This document shows, in pieces, positions 1 to 9,117 of a stretch of DNA of 23,325 bases. The stretch comes from a virus: positions 1-23,325 of the IMG/VR virus record IMGVR_UViG_3300047551_001787; one strand, given 5' to 3'. A program made the position numbers and the translations under genes. The notes below the pieces were generated by a model. It was given only the letters and a program-made list of their open reading frames with translations. It did not search any database and had not been told where the DNA came from. Every line of letters begins with the position of its first letter. The first letter of the stretch is position 1.

Positions 1-218
1 GGCCCATTAAAAGATGATATACCAGAAACATATATATCATCTTCAAAATAAACTGGACCACTAAAAGTTGTAACTCCACTAGCATTAATATTTGAATAAG
101 AACTTATTCCAGATTTTTTAAAATCATAATGCAATATTCCATAAACATAAACATCTTTAAAGAAACTCGCATCTTCATTAAAATAAGATTCATTACCAAT
201 TACTGTAATATCTGCCAT
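1..218 (-). CDS. Virion structural protein with repeated beta-motifs, N-terminal part (cut by window edge)
   Basis: Only the first 72 codons are in the window. The protein starts MADITVIGNESYF at an ATG one base after the stop of the upstream beta-helix gene. The visible part alternates short hydrophobic strands with Gly/Asn turns (FFKDVYVYGIL, VTTFSGPVYFEDDIYVSGIS). This is the repeat style of tail-fibre-like or baseplate-attached structural proteins of T4-like cyanophages. As the last visible gene of the hub operon it is probably a virion component made late. The exact role (fibre, spike-associated protein or decoration) cannot be decided from this fragment. Confidence 0.7.
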   Translation of the reverse strand, partial: MADITVIGNESYFNEDASFFKDVYVYGILHYDFKKSGISSYSNINASGVTTFSGPVYFEDDIYVSGISSFNG

Positions 219-219
219 A

Positions 220-960
220 TTATTTTTCCGTTATAATTGAATTTAAAGATTCTCTAAAGTCTTGAGAAGACTGTAAGGTATGAATAGTAGAATCTACAAT
301 TTGATCAATTGGTAAATTATTTTTTAAATTTGATGTTGCTAATTTAGTGGCACCTGAAATTAGAGATCCAGGTCCTCCAGAAAGAGCATCTTTTGCTCCA
401 ATTGCAATATCTTGAGCAGTTCCAATAACATTTGGAAACCCCGCCATAAAACTGCTACTAATAATATCGCCACCAACATAACTTTTAGCAAACGCCAACG
501 CTCCAAAACTTTCTGGAACCAAATTACCTAGTAACCCATCTGCTTCACATTTATTTCCTTTTATTAAAACTCTAGATTTACCATTAATATTAATATTTCT
601 TCCTGCCTTTAAATCAATATCTTCATCTGCTTCAATAACAATATTTTTTCCTTTTATTTTTACAGCACCATTTCTCATTGCAGTAATAGTAATATCACCA
701 CTCATTCCAGCAATTACAATATCAACACCATCACTAGAATCTTTATTACCAGCAATAAATTCTATTGTTTTATCATTCCAAATTCTGTAAGTACCACATT
801 CAGTTAAACCAGAAAAATTTATATCTTTCTTATCAGTCGTTGCATATAATGCATAAACATTAGTACCATTTCCACCCATTTGTGGGTTATTTGTGTCAAT
901 CCTAAATTTAGGACCATAACTACAAATATCTCTTCTTTCCCAATTTTGCTTTCTTGGCAT
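220..960 (-). CDS. Beta-helix spike protein, like the C-terminal part of T4 gp5 / VgrG
   Basis: The 246-aa protein has at residues ~78-138 a run of short alternating strands (DIVIAG, DITITA, AVKIKG, NIVIEA, DIDLKA, NININGK, RVLIKG), spaced about 8-10 residues apart. This is the pattern of the trimeric beta-helix that forms the membrane-piercing needle of gp5 and VgrG proteins. The C-terminal ~100 residues are Gly/Ser/Ala-rich and hydrophobic and are not recognised. The gene starts one base after the gp5 OB-fold gene stops, so the two are probably translated together. In T4 the needle is part of the gp5 chain, cleaved during assembly; here it seems to be a separate gene. An alternative is another virion protein with a similar repeat. 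The fold is well supported and the role is inferred. Confidence 0.65.
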   Translation of the reverse strand: MPRKQNWERRDICSYGPKFRIDTNNPQMGGNGTNVYALYATTDKKDINFSGLTECGTYRIWNDKTIEFIAGNKDSSDGVDIVIAGMSGDITITAMRNGAVKIKGKNIVIEADEDIDLKAGRNININGKSRVLIKGNKCEADGLLGNLVPESFGALAFAKSYVGGDIISSSFMAGFPNVIGTAQDIAIGAKDALSGGPGSLISGATKLATSNLKNNLPIDQIVDSTIHTLQSSQDFRESLNSIITEK

Positions 961-961
961 T

Positions 962-3151
962 TTATGTAATACAATCTTTTACAAACTTGGTTTTTCTTAT
1001 AGAAGACTCATTTCCTTTAATTACTTCAATTGGTAACTTATCTAAAATTGGATTTAAAATAGCACCAACACCAGTTTCAGATTCTATAGTAATTGTTGGT
1101 AGATCTTCAACAATAATATAGTTATTTATTGTTAATGGTGGATCTGATATAGTAACCGTATTTAATATTAAATTTGGTATTATATTATTTTCTTCTATTA
1201 TTTCTTCTTCTGGTATAATAGGAGTGATATCAGGAGTATCTATGTTAACATCAACTATTGAACCATCTTCATCAACAATGATTGAATATTGATTTCCATA
1301 GTCATCAAAACCTTTATCAGTTGATTGATACCCATAACCAGATTGTTCTATATAAACATCAGAAACATAATTTGGAATTTCTGATGGGTTTGTTTCAGCA
1401 ATTTCTTCAGATGTATTAATATTTACAGAACCAACTGGATAATTTTCACCTTCCGAAACTATATAAATGTCAGTTACTTCTCCATTTTCATCAATTACGG
1501 ATCTTGCAACAGCACCATATCCTTGATCACAATCATCAACTATTTCTACAAATGGTGGATACTTATATTTTTTACCTTTTTTCTTGACCTTTATTCCTAT
1601 AACACTTGCAGTTGTAACACCAGAGGCATCTGTAGTAAATGAACCTAGTATGGCTTCTGCTTCTACTCCTTTTCCAGATCCACCAAATACCTTTACTTTT
1701 GGTGCAGAACAACTTGTTTGTTGTAGAGTATAACATCCACCAACTGAACTTTTATTTTTTTTATTTTTTGTTTTTTCTGAAAAAATATCCCATCCAGATT
1801 TAATATCTTTAACACCATCAACTACATCTGCAATTGCATTTGCAGTATTCATATTTTTGAGAATATTTGCAAACTTTATTGCATCTTCACCAGCATCAAC
1901 GATACCAACCCCAATTATCCATTCTTCAACGTTTCCTGAAGACTTATTTTTATTTTGATTAACATCAAATAATCCACCAATTGATCTTATAGCACTTACT
2001 CCACTTCTCAAGAAATCACTTACCGAAAATGCTGCTGATAATATTTTACTTACACCACCAAGAACACCAGAAAGACCACTTTCTATCTTATTAATAATAT
2101 CATTTAATAAAGAACCAACAAATTGATCTCCAACGCAACTTCTAAAATATTTTACATTTTTAACTGTATCAGTTAACATACTTTCAACAGTCTTAAAAAG
2201 ATTATTTACAACAATACCAACTATTTTTGGAATGAACGCCTCCAATGCTTTTACTGGAGGTATCATTGCTTCTTGTGCCGCAACTCCTGCCAAGTGTGCT
2301 ATGGGATGACTTTGAGTTGCGGCATAAACTGCGGCATAAACTGCTTTATATAATGCTTCCAATCCAGCCTGCAATAATGGTATAAGTTTTAAATATAAAG
2401 AATTAGTCGCTTGCCCAACAAACCCATTTGCAATTCCAACAATTTTATCTACAGATCTACTAATTTCAGTCTTTACATTTTGTATTTTATTTGTTACGTC
2501 ATTTACTTTTTGTAATAAATTATTTACTTCTGCTCCAATTCCTTTGGCAACAGTATCATTACTTGAATTGCCAATTACAACTTTTTTACCAACACCAGAA
2601 AAATAAAATACTTCATCTTTTGCTTCACTTTTTTGATTTAATTTGCTTATAATTTCTGGAGTTACATCTCTTGGAGATTTTTGTGAATTACTTTTTTCTT
2701 CACTTGCTTCAGACTTATATAACGTTCCATTTGGTGCAGGAATTCTTTTTGTATATCCAGTAAAAGGAACAAATGGTGATTTAAAATTTGTACTTGGTAC
2801 TTGATCTGTTCTACCAAAACAACCAATAATAACTGGTATTTGAGCATTATCACCATCTAAGAAAAATCCAAGTACTGTGTCACCAGGTCTTAATTTTGGA
2901 TTCACTGCATAGTTTGCTGCACCACTTCCAGATGTTGGGGGCATAAGAACTTGTGCCCATGGTAATTCATCATTAGGAAGTTCTGCAGTACTATATGGAT
3001 GATATCCCAAAATTCTAACTTTAGTTCTATTTCCCCATCCACCACCGTTTGCTTGAGTTTTTTGTGCTTCGATAGGTGGAATTTGACCAATCCACCATCT
3101 AAAACCATCTCTTCCTATAAAATTACTTTTAAGTATTGATTCGTCTATCAT
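962..3151 (-). CDS. 5: Baseplate hub protein gp5 (OB-fold), no lysozyme domain
   Basis: A 729-aa protein. Residues ~10-115 match the T4 gp5 N-terminal OB-fold: an FRWWIGQI start, a VRILGYHPY strand, the ELPWAQVLMPPTSG block, then PGDTVLGFFLDGDNAQIPVIIGCFG. T4 gp5 next has a lysozyme domain. Here residues ~200-470 are instead a long Ala/Val/Leu-rich helical segment without lysozyme motifs. The C-terminus (~475-729) is beta-rich with repeats of the kind YPPFVEIVDDCDQGYGAVA...GEVTDIYIVSEGENY, which are common in cyanophage tail proteins. The gene overlaps gp27 by an ATGA, as expected for partners that form the (gp27-gp5)3 hub. It is longer than T4 gp5 (575 aa). The hub identity is solid; the function of the middle and C-terminal regions is unknown. 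Confidence 0.8.
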   Translation of the reverse strand: MIDESILKSNFIGRDGFRWWIGQIPPIEAQKTQANGGGWGNRTKVRILGYHPYSTAELPNDELPWAQVLMPPTSGSGAANYAVNPKLRPGDTVLGFFLDGDNAQIPVIIGCFGRTDQVPSTNFKSPFVPFTGYTKRIPAPNGTLYKSEASEEKSNSQKSPRDVTPEIISKLNQKSEAKDEVFYFSGVGKKVVIGNSSNDTVAKGIGAEVNNLLQKVNDVTNKIQNVKTEISRSVDKIVGIANGFVGQATNSLYLKLIPLLQAGLEALYKAVYAAVYAATQSHPIAHLAGVAAQEAMIPPVKALEAFIPKIVGIVVNNLFKTVESMLTDTVKNVKYFRSCVGDQFVGSLLNDIINKIESGLSGVLGGVSKILSAAFSVSDFLRSGVSAIRSIGGLFDVNQNKNKSSGNVEEWIIGVGIVDAGEDAIKFANILKNMNTANAIADVVDGVKDIKSGWDIFSEKTKNKKNKSSVGGCYTLQQTSCSAPKVKVFGGSGKGVEAEAILGSFTTDASGVTTASVIGIKVKKKGKKYKYPPFVEIVDDCDQGYGAVARSVIDENGEVTDIYIVSEGENYPVGSVNINTSEEIAETNPSEIPNYVSDVYIEQSGYGYQSTDKGFDDYGNQYSIIVDEDGSIVDVNIDTPDITPIIPEEEIIEENNIIPNLILNTVTISDPPLTINNYIIVEDLPTITIESETGVGAILNPILDKLPIEVIKGNESSIRKTKFVKDCIT

Positions 3152-4473
3152 TTTTTCTGTCCGAAGGTATCTCTTACTAATTTCATTGATGTATAAGAAC
3201 TTTCAGTATCAAAATGGTGACATAATTCCTTTATCATATATAGTCCACTTGTTTCTTGATCAAATTCTTTTTTATCAGAACTACTGATTTTTGGAAAATT
3301 ACATTCAATAATATCACCAGCACTTAAGTTTGTATTCAATGGAACAATTACATTCAGTTGTTGAGTAAATAAACTATTATATCTCATTAATGATTGTGAT
3401 TGATACTTTTGTGGATCAGAATTCTTATCAGTTGATACATTTTGTTCCAATGTTCCAACATCTAAAATTTGTGTGATCATTCTTGATGGAATATCTCCAA
3501 GAGTTTGTTCAGATCCATCAGAAACTTTAGGTAACTTTAATCGATCTCCAAGATTTTCAGTTGATTTGACATAATCACTTTGTTTAAAAACTCCCTCTTC
3601 TGGATTTGAAAATTTAAAGTCTAATGGATTGAAGAACATCCTGTAACTAGCATAAGTTCCTAATCTCAACTTCTCAATTAAATTTTGATTACGATCGATG
3701 AAATAATTTAAAATCTTAAAATCATTGTTGACTTTTTGATTTTCTTCAGAATAAGATTGTACTGCTTCACTGTAGATGTAAGTTGCTTTTGGTTTTTCTT
3801 TATTCATTTCATCAATAGATCTAAAATTAAATCCATCTTTCGTTTGATAAAATAGAAATCCTGCTGTACCATCTTTAGATTCTATAGGTACAGATTTGGA
3901 AGCCAACCAAGTTAATATAGTGAATGGTTTTCTCATATTACCAATAAATCCATACTTATTTGAAGTCTTATCAATTTTTCCAATCTTTTTGGATTGTAAA
4001 ACTTCTTTTAAAATTTTTTCAACTGATCCATCAATACTTAATGTTGTTGGGTATTTTCTTGTGACCCTTACGGTTTCATTTGTAATCGCTTCTCTAGGAA
4101 CTAAATGTAATGTAAAACTTTCTCTTTGTGTTTCCGAAATTACATCCGTTATACTTGAAACATAAAAATAATTTTCAACTTTATTTGCAAAGTCTAATGC
4201 AATGTTAGTTTTTGTATTTGGTCTTACTTTAATTGATATTCTTTCACCACCTCTTAATGGAAGACCATTATAAAGAGATTGTTTGCTAGTATCTTTTTCT
4301 GTGGATGCAGAATTTCCAGTATTTGCAATTTTAAGTTTTGCAGTAACAATTGGAGAAAATATATCTTCATAGTATTCAAAAGCAACAATAGATGTTCTTA
4401 GATCAATTCTTTGCTTTTGATCATTAGATTCTATTAATACTGTATCATATATGGACTTCTTTGCTGCTTCCAT
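3148..4473 (-). CDS. 27: gp27-like baseplate hub subunit
   Basis: The 441-aa protein has the layout of gp27/gpD-type hub proteins. An N-terminal beta-domain (residues ~10-140; IVAFEYYEDIFSPIVTAKLKI, then ENYFYVSSITDVI and FTLHLVPREAI) is followed by a helical middle (KILKEVLQ, TILTWLASKSVP). A C-terminal barrel ends in NLSAGDIIECNFP, then SGLYMIKELCHHFDTESSYTSMKLVRDTFG; an SGxYxI...H...Y.T.MKLVRD ending is typical of this family. Gene position agrees: it directly precedes gp5, with a 4-nt overlap. The T4 protein is 391 aa and binds gp5 and the tube. Primary-sequence similarity between T4 gp27 and cyanophage hubs is low, so the call leans on architecture and context. Confidence 0.7.
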   Translation of the reverse strand: MEAAKKSIYDTVLIESNDQKQRIDLRTSIVAFEYYEDIFSPIVTAKLKIANTGNSASTEKDTSKQSLYNGLPLRGGERISIKVRPNTKTNIALDFANKVENYFYVSSITDVISETQRESFTLHLVPREAITNETVRVTRKYPTTLSIDGSVEKILKEVLQSKKIGKIDKTSNKYGFIGNMRKPFTILTWLASKSVPIESKDGTAGFLFYQTKDGFNFRSIDEMNKEKPKATYIYSEAVQSYSEENQKVNNDFKILNYFIDRNQNLIEKLRLGTYASYRMFFNPLDFKFSNPEEGVFKQSDYVKSTENLGDRLKLPKVSDGSEQTLGDIPSRMITQILDVGTLEQNVSTDKNSDPQKYQSQSLMRYNSLFTQQLNVIVPLNTNLSAGDIIECNFPKISSSDKKEFDQETSGLYMIKELCHHFDTESSYTSMKLVRDTFGQKK

Positions 4474-6509
4474 TAGAGATAGTTAAAGTCTAAGAGTAAT
4501 TTTTGTTTCATAAATCTATTTAACATATCAAACTCAGTTATTTGACCAGAAGCACCACCTCCACCATAAGATTTTTGAGAAACTGTTGCTGCTGATGGTT
4601 GTGGTGCTGATCTGTCGTCAATAAAAAGAAACTGTTGTCCCATTCTTTCTACTTTTACAGCCTCTGCAACTGCCATTTGTTCTTGTAAAGAAAGTGAAGA
4701 AATTTGTGGTTGTTGTGATTCTGCAGATGGTGATGGAGTTAAAAAAGTTTCTGATGGAACTTTTGCAAGTTGTGGTGAAACTTGACTTGCTTTTGAACCT
4801 GCGGCACCATGAGATACTGTAATTCCTCCAGTTCCTATAATTTCTGCCTCTCTTCCATATCCACCACGATAATAAACTTCACCAACAGCAAATGGGAATT
4901 TAGTCGCTGATCCTGGTTGAGAGGGGAAAGTTTGTTTTGTTTTTGGATTATGTTCTTGAATATCCACACCTGCACTACTTCTTGCACCATGTGCTCTTTG
5001 TTCAGCAGCAATTAAAGATCTTAACTCAGAGTCTGATACATTACTATAAACATTTTTTTTAATATTTCCAAAATGAACCCATGATCCTCTAGCAAACATT
5101 GCTTTTACTGCTTGAAAAGAAACTTCACGAATATTTGCAAGTTGTTCTGCATTTGGATTTGCATTTTTAGTATCTATATGAAAGTGAGTTGCATATGTAG
5201 TGTCTCCTTCAGATCCGGACCCACCTTGAATAAAACCACCAGAACCAGTTTGTGGAATTAAATTCATAGTTCCAGTTGATACTGGTCTTGGTGGTGCTGA
5301 TGGTGTTTGTGTTGTTGGTGTTGTTGATGTTTGTGATGAATCAGTTTTTATTTGTTTTAAAACAGGTTTTAACTTATTAAAACCGATACTTCCAGTATTT
5401 CCAGGTAAAACATATCCACTAGCACTTTTAAAAGCTCCAAATTCTCTTGCTAGTTCTTCACTAAAGGCTTCATCACTTATTTTTCCTTGTTCCCATTCTC
5501 CAAGTTTTCTATTTTTTTTCAAATATGCAATTACCATTTTATCTTGATTTTCTGGAGAAAACTTGGCAGTTAGAGGAATTCCTGCCGCTGCTGCATACTT
5601 TTCAGGATAAAGCATTTGATATCTACCAATTGCTGCAGATATTCTTCCATCTTTTAATTTTTGTTTTTGAAATTGAATTACTTCTTCAATAGACATGTTC
5701 AATATTTGTGGATGGTTTTCACTAGGATACATTGCAGAGTACCCACCACCAAGAGATTCCCCAGAAGAAATTAAGTCCAATAATGGCTTATATTTTCCAC
5801 CACCTCCTCCACCACCAGGAGAAGGTGCAGGAACTTCAGGGAAACCAGTATCGGGTTGTTGTTCACCAGTAGAAGGAATATCAACCTCACCAGTTGGTTG
5901 CAACATCAATTTAAATCCATCTACAATTTGTGTTCCTAGTAAATCTATAGTATCATTTAATTGTGTAAATGAATTTCGTACTTCATTGGAAGAATCAGTG
6001 AAATCTAAATTACGAATATTTGTTCCTACTGCCTTTAACACATTACCAAATCCTTGAAGAATTCTCCACATAGTCTGAGGAATTGAATATATGAGTTCTC
6101 CTGCTTTTTTCATTCTTGCAATGAACTCTTGACCCATTGCAATCCATGTAGGAAGATTTTCAATAATCCATCCAGCACCCATATATCCAAGGAAAGATAA
6201 AATTCTACTCAATGGACCTTGACTGCTAGACGAAGCAACTCTTAATCCAGATTGAAAGTTTGTAGTTACTCTTGATGCTTCTATTTGATCTTCATATTCT
6301 TTTCTCTTAGATGCTTCTCTTCTTCTTTTTTCTATTATTTGGTTTCTAAAGAACAAATCATTTCTTACTTTTGTTTTTGTTTCTACAATTTTTTGTATTC
6401 TACCAATACTACTATTAGTACTTGATAAAGAAGAACGAGTAGAAGATATTGATTTCGTAATTGAATTAATACTAGAAGTTTGAGATATAACGTCTGCTGT
6501 TATTGCCAT
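4473..6509 (-). CDS. Hub/tape-measure-like tail protein with lambda-R-like (GH104) transglycosylase domain
   Basis: A 678-aa protein. Residues 1-90 are Ser-rich then charged coiled coil. Residues ~100-160 contain LGYMGAGWIIENLPTWI, a motif shared with the next-upstream protein. A Gly run (232-238) leads into a muramidase-like domain at ~240-370: LLDLISSGES with candidate catalytic Glu251, GRYQ at 295-298, FSPENQDKM, and a C-terminal helical part ending near SASGY. The order matches phage lambda endolysin R (SEG..., AGRYQLL, FSPKSQDA), a GH104 lytic transglycosylase. Residues ~500-575 (HGARSSAGVDIQ ... FPFAVGEVYYRGGYGREAEIIGTGG) resemble an M23/LytM-type barrel without clear zinc ligands. In this hub operon it probably digests peptidoglycan during DNA entry, replacing the lysozyme absent from gp5. 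Enzymatic activity is inferred. Confidence 0.7.
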   Translation of the reverse strand: MAITADVISQTSSINSITKSISSTRSSLSSTNSSIGRIQKIVETKTKVRNDLFFRNQIIEKRRREASKRKEYEDQIEASRVTTNFQSGLRVASSSSQGPLSRILSFLGYMGAGWIIENLPTWIAMGQEFIARMKKAGELIYSIPQTMWRILQGFGNVLKAVGTNIRNLDFTDSSNEVRNSFTQLNDTIDLLGTQIVDGFKLMLQPTGEVDIPSTGEQQPDTGFPEVPAPSPGGGGGGGKYKPLLDLISSGESLGGGYSAMYPSENHPQILNMSIEEVIQFQKQKLKDGRISAAIGRYQMLYPEKYAAAAGIPLTAKFSPENQDKMVIAYLKKNRKLGEWEQGKISDEAFSEELAREFGAFKSASGYVLPGNTGSIGFNKLKPVLKQIKTDSSQTSTTPTTQTPSAPPRPVSTGTMNLIPQTGSGGFIQGGSGSEGDTTYATHFHIDTKNANPNAEQLANIREVSFQAVKAMFARGSWVHFGNIKKNVYSNVSDSELRSLIAAEQRAHGARSSAGVDIQEHNPKTKQTFPSQPGSATKFPFAVGEVYYRGGYGREAEIIGTGGITVSHGAAGSKASQVSPQLAKVPSETFLTPSPSAESQQPQISSLSLQEQMAVAEAVKVERMGQQFLFIDDRSAPQPSAATVSQKSYGGGGASGQITEFDMLNRFMKQKLLLDFNYL

Positions 6510-6510
6510 A

Positions 6511-8226
6511 TTATATCACCACATTGTAGCAAGAGTAAGAATATAATGTATAAAAATTATCCGGATTAGATGATCGAATCAAAGGGACATCTGTTAGAGG
6601 CCCATTAGAAGGAGTTTGATTCATCTGAGCACCTTGTTGTTGAGAAGATCCAGAAGATGCATAAATGACATTTGGTTTTGGTTCTGGAAGTTCTCCAACT
6701 TTTGGTGTTTGTGTTGGTATACTTTGAATTTGTGTTGGTTGTATTGGTGTTGTTTTGTCTAATATAAACTCTTCTGCTTTTAAGTTACTATAATTTTCAA
6801 GGAAGTTATTTGGATTCTCTGGTTTAAACATAGAAGAAGCATCAAAACTCAGTTCCTTACTTTGTGGTAACATTGCTTGATTTGGTTTTATTTCACTTTC
6901 TGTTGATTTTTCTGGAGTAATATTTGGTGAAATAAAAGTATTATCTGCAGAAAGATTAAATGTATTTGAATAATTTGGAAAATTTATTTTAGATTCTTTC
7001 ACCATTTCTTGTTGAGGAGATGGTTTAAATGCCTCACTCTTTTGTTCTGCTAAAGATTCTGCATTAGCAGGTAAAATTAAAGGTTGAGATGGTTTTGCTT
7101 CTAATTTTGGTTCTTCTTTACTTAATGGTTGAGATGGTTTTGCTTCGGGTTGAATTTTTGGTTGTTCTTTTCCAAAAAACTTATCATATATGTCTTTACC
7201 AAATTCTGCAGATGGATTATAAGCAATAGCACTTGAAACTACTCCACTACCAGGAATAGGTAATAAAGACCCTGCTGCAAATGCTGCTGCAGATCCAATC
7301 ATTCCAGTAGTAGCACCAGCAACTGCTCGACCAGGATCTTCTCCAGTAGCAATATCAAGGCCTGTCATTGCAGATCCAACTAGTAATGGTGCTGCTAATC
7401 CTTTTATAAAGTTTCCTGCTCCACTTGCCATACCTTTAATTGCACCACCAAATCCTCCACCAGATGGTTTTGGTGGTGCGGGTGCTCCAGGAGGTTTTGA
7501 TCCACCTGGGGTTACCATTCCCTTAACAATATTAAAAGGTGCTACTACAGTTTTTCCTAGTAATCTTGCAACTTGTGTTGTAATACCAAACAATGATCTT
7601 GACAAAGCGGAAATACCAAACTTTACCGCAAGTAATGCACCACCAGCAATGACAATATTTTTAATAATATTATCTTTAATTTCTTTTAATCTTTCATTAT
7701 TTCCTTCACCTTCTTCTTTAATATAATCTATGACTTGATTAGTTAACCATCCACCAAAAAGATAACCAAGAGATTGGAGAACATTTCCAAAAAGATTTTG
7801 AACTTTTGGAGCAAGTCTTTCTACTGGAGCAATTATTGCTGCTTGTATTTTTCTTTCAAGATCACTTTCTTTTCCAATTCTTACTTGCTCTTCTGCAAGT
7901 CTTCTTTCACTTTCTTGTTGCGCTCTTAATATTCTTTCTTCATTTACAGCATCTTGTTGTAATAATGTAGCAATACTGATTAGTCCAGTATTTAATTGAC
8001 TAATATCTTGCCTTATTCCAAGTATTCCACCTTGAACTTCAACTAATGATGCCTGATTCTGTTGAAGTGTTTGAAGATTTTTAATTTCAGTTTCACTAGG
8101 TGCAACACTACCTAATAAATTAGATCCTCGTATTGTTTGTCCAGATACTGATGTACTTCTAGCAATAACTTGCCTAGACTCTTGAGAAAGAGGAGAACCT
8201 GTAAGTGGTGTGACTTGCTCAGCCAT
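6511..8226 (-). CDS. Tape-measure / hub-like tail protein (gp29-position)
   Basis: A 571-aa protein. Residues ~45-130 are Gln/Glu-rich coiled coil (LVEVQGGILGIRQDISQLN; ERILRAQQESERRLAEEQ). Then follow VLQSLGYLFGGWLTNQVIDYI (~150-170), hydrophobic helices (IVIAGGALLAVKFGISALS; Ala/Gly-rich MTGLDIATGEDPGRAVAG), and a Pro/Ser/Glu-rich disordered C-terminus with a repeated EAKPSQPL. Coiled coil, hydrophobic segments and a disordered tail are usual in tail length-determining proteins, and T4 gp29 (590 aa) lies in the same part of the hub operon. It starts inside the end of the gp51-like gene (8-nt overlap) and ends one base before the transglycosylase protein. Direct homology to gp29 cannot be shown here. 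A second tape-measure-like protein or hub chaperone is also possible. Confidence 0.55.
   Translation of the reverse strand: MAEQVTPLTGSPLSQESRQVIARSTSVSGQTIRGSNLLGSVAPSETEIKNLQTLQQNQASLVEVQGGILGIRQDISQLNTGLISIATLLQQDAVNEERILRAQQESERRLAEEQVRIGKESDLERKIQAAIIAPVERLAPKVQNLFGNVLQSLGYLFGGWLTNQVIDYIKEEGEGNNERLKEIKDNIIKNIVIAGGALLAVKFGISALSRSLFGITTQVARLLGKTVVAPFNIVKGMVTPGGSKPPGAPAPPKPSGGGFGGAIKGMASGAGNFIKGLAAPLLVGSAMTGLDIATGEDPGRAVAGATTGMIGSAAAFAAGSLLPIPGSGVVSSAIAYNPSAEFGKDIYDKFFGKEQPKIQPEAKPSQPLSKEEPKLEAKPSQPLILPANAESLAEQKSEAFKPSPQQEMVKESKINFPNYSNTFNLSADNTFISPNITPEKSTESEIKPNQAMLPQSKELSFDASSMFKPENPNNFLENYSNLKAEEFILDKTTPIQPTQIQSIPTQTPKVGELPEPKPNVIYASSGSSQQQGAQMNQTPSNGPLTDVPLIRSSNPDNFYTLYSYSCYNVVI
7082..7146. 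repeat. Pair of 20-nt direct repeats inside the 571-aa tail protein gene
   Basis: GGTTGAGATGGTTTTGCTTC occurs at 7082-7101 and exactly again at 7127-7146 (plus-strand reading). On the coding strand both copies encode EAKPSQPL within the disordered C-terminal tail. This looks like a recent short internal duplication in a linker. Confidence 0.85.
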
Positions 8227-8395
8227 TATTTGTTCCGTTCTTTAAATTTTCCTCTTCAATATACTGTTGGAGTAAAGAAACGTACACTTCTCTTTCCCAA
8301 GGTATCATGTTTTCTAAGTCTGTCAAGCTATATTTATGGTGTTGAAGAAGAGCAAAATTTATTTTATAATATGACGCAAGACTCTCATGCGCCAT
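8219..8395 (-). CDS. 51: gp51-like small baseplate hub assembly protein
   Basis: A 58-aa gene. It starts MAHESLASYYKINF two bases after the gp26 stop and ends ...EEENLKNGTNNG, with its stop overlapping the next gene's ATG by 8 nt. The core QHHKYSLTDLENMIPWEREVY followed by SLLQQYIEEEN is a signature I recognise from the small proteins after gp26 in T4-like cyanophages, annotated as gp51 or unnamed. T4 gp51 (249 aa) is a catalyst of hub assembly and is much longer, so this would be a minimal version. The reading frame, tight packing and signature make the gene certain; the gp51 label is less so. Confidence 0.7.
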   Translation of the reverse strand: MAHESLASYYKINFALLQHHKYSLTDLENMIPWEREVYVSLLQQYIEEENLKNGTNNG

Positions 8396-8397
8396 CG

Positions 8398-9117
8398 CTA
8401 GGCGAAAAAAGATGTTAATCCCTCAAGTACAATCTTGTTTTCTAAACCAGTATTTGGATTTGTTACCTTAATAGTATGACTTAATTTTGGCATAGTCTCA
8501 AAGAATTTTTCAATTTTTTTGAACTGCTTTGAACTCAATGATTCCAAAAAGTCTGTCAATTCTTTTTTAGTACAATCTGATGCTGACCAAGATTCTTCTT
8601 CATTATAAATTTGTTCAATGCATGAAGTAATAACTCCAAAAGTATCATCAACACTTATTTGATCATTACGAATAAAGTTATTTTTAATAAATTCTTGAAT
8701 AGATGGATATTTCATCCTAATACTCAAATTATCATCTAATTGAATATCACGATTATGATCTTTGTTTACTTCAACATTAATATCATCTAAATTCACTGTC
8801 ACTGGTACTTGTGTTTCACCATCATCTGGGCAAGTAATTAAAACTTCTGCCGTTTCACCAACAGACTTTCCTCTAATATTTAAAAATAAGTATTCAATGT
8901 CAAAAGTTGCTAATGTATCAACTTTAATTCCTCTTGTAATAATACAATTACTAATTACATCCTTTACTGCTTCAGTAATTTGCTTTGGATCTTCACTTTC
9001 CATTGCAATGATTAAAATCTTTTCTTCTTTAACTAAAAAAGGTCTATACTTGACTGTCTTTTTTATAGAAGGAATTTCCAACTCATATGTTGGTGTAGAA
9101 ACTTTTGGTAATGGCAT
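8398..9117 (-). CDS. 26: Baseplate hub subunit gp26
   Basis: A 239-aa protein from ATG 9117 (MPLPKVSTPTYELEIPS). The frame also runs back to a TTG at 9126, but ATG 9117 gives the family's usual MPLPKxxxPTYELxIPSxxK start. The family block KTVKYRPFLVKEEKILIIAMES (residues ~20-40) is followed by a domain with ITCPDDG and by a helical C-terminal region (FIKNNFI, TKKELTDFLESLSSKQFKKIEKFFETMPKL). This fits the T4 gp26 / 'T4 base plate protein' family; T4 gp26 is 208 aa. A TCTAAATA late-promoter motif lies 23 bases upstream, at the end of the preceding gene. Confidence 0.85.
   Translation of the reverse strand: MPLPKVSTPTYELEIPSIKKTVKYRPFLVKEEKILIIAMESEDPKQITEAVKDVISNCIITRGIKVDTLATFDIEYLFLNIRGKSVGETAEVLITCPDDGETQVPVTVNLDDINVEVNKDHNRDIQLDDNLSIRMKYPSIQEFIKNNFIRNDQISVDDTFGVITSCIEQIYNEEESWSASDCTKKELTDFLESLSSKQFKKIEKFFETMPKLSHTIKVTNPNTGLENKIVLEGLTSFFA

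Noticed and set aside
5695-6057. 120-aa plus-strand frame with a poly-Pro run
   Set aside because: Antisense of the Gly-rich linker in the 678-aa tail protein; the poly-Pro is the mirror of the Gly codons.
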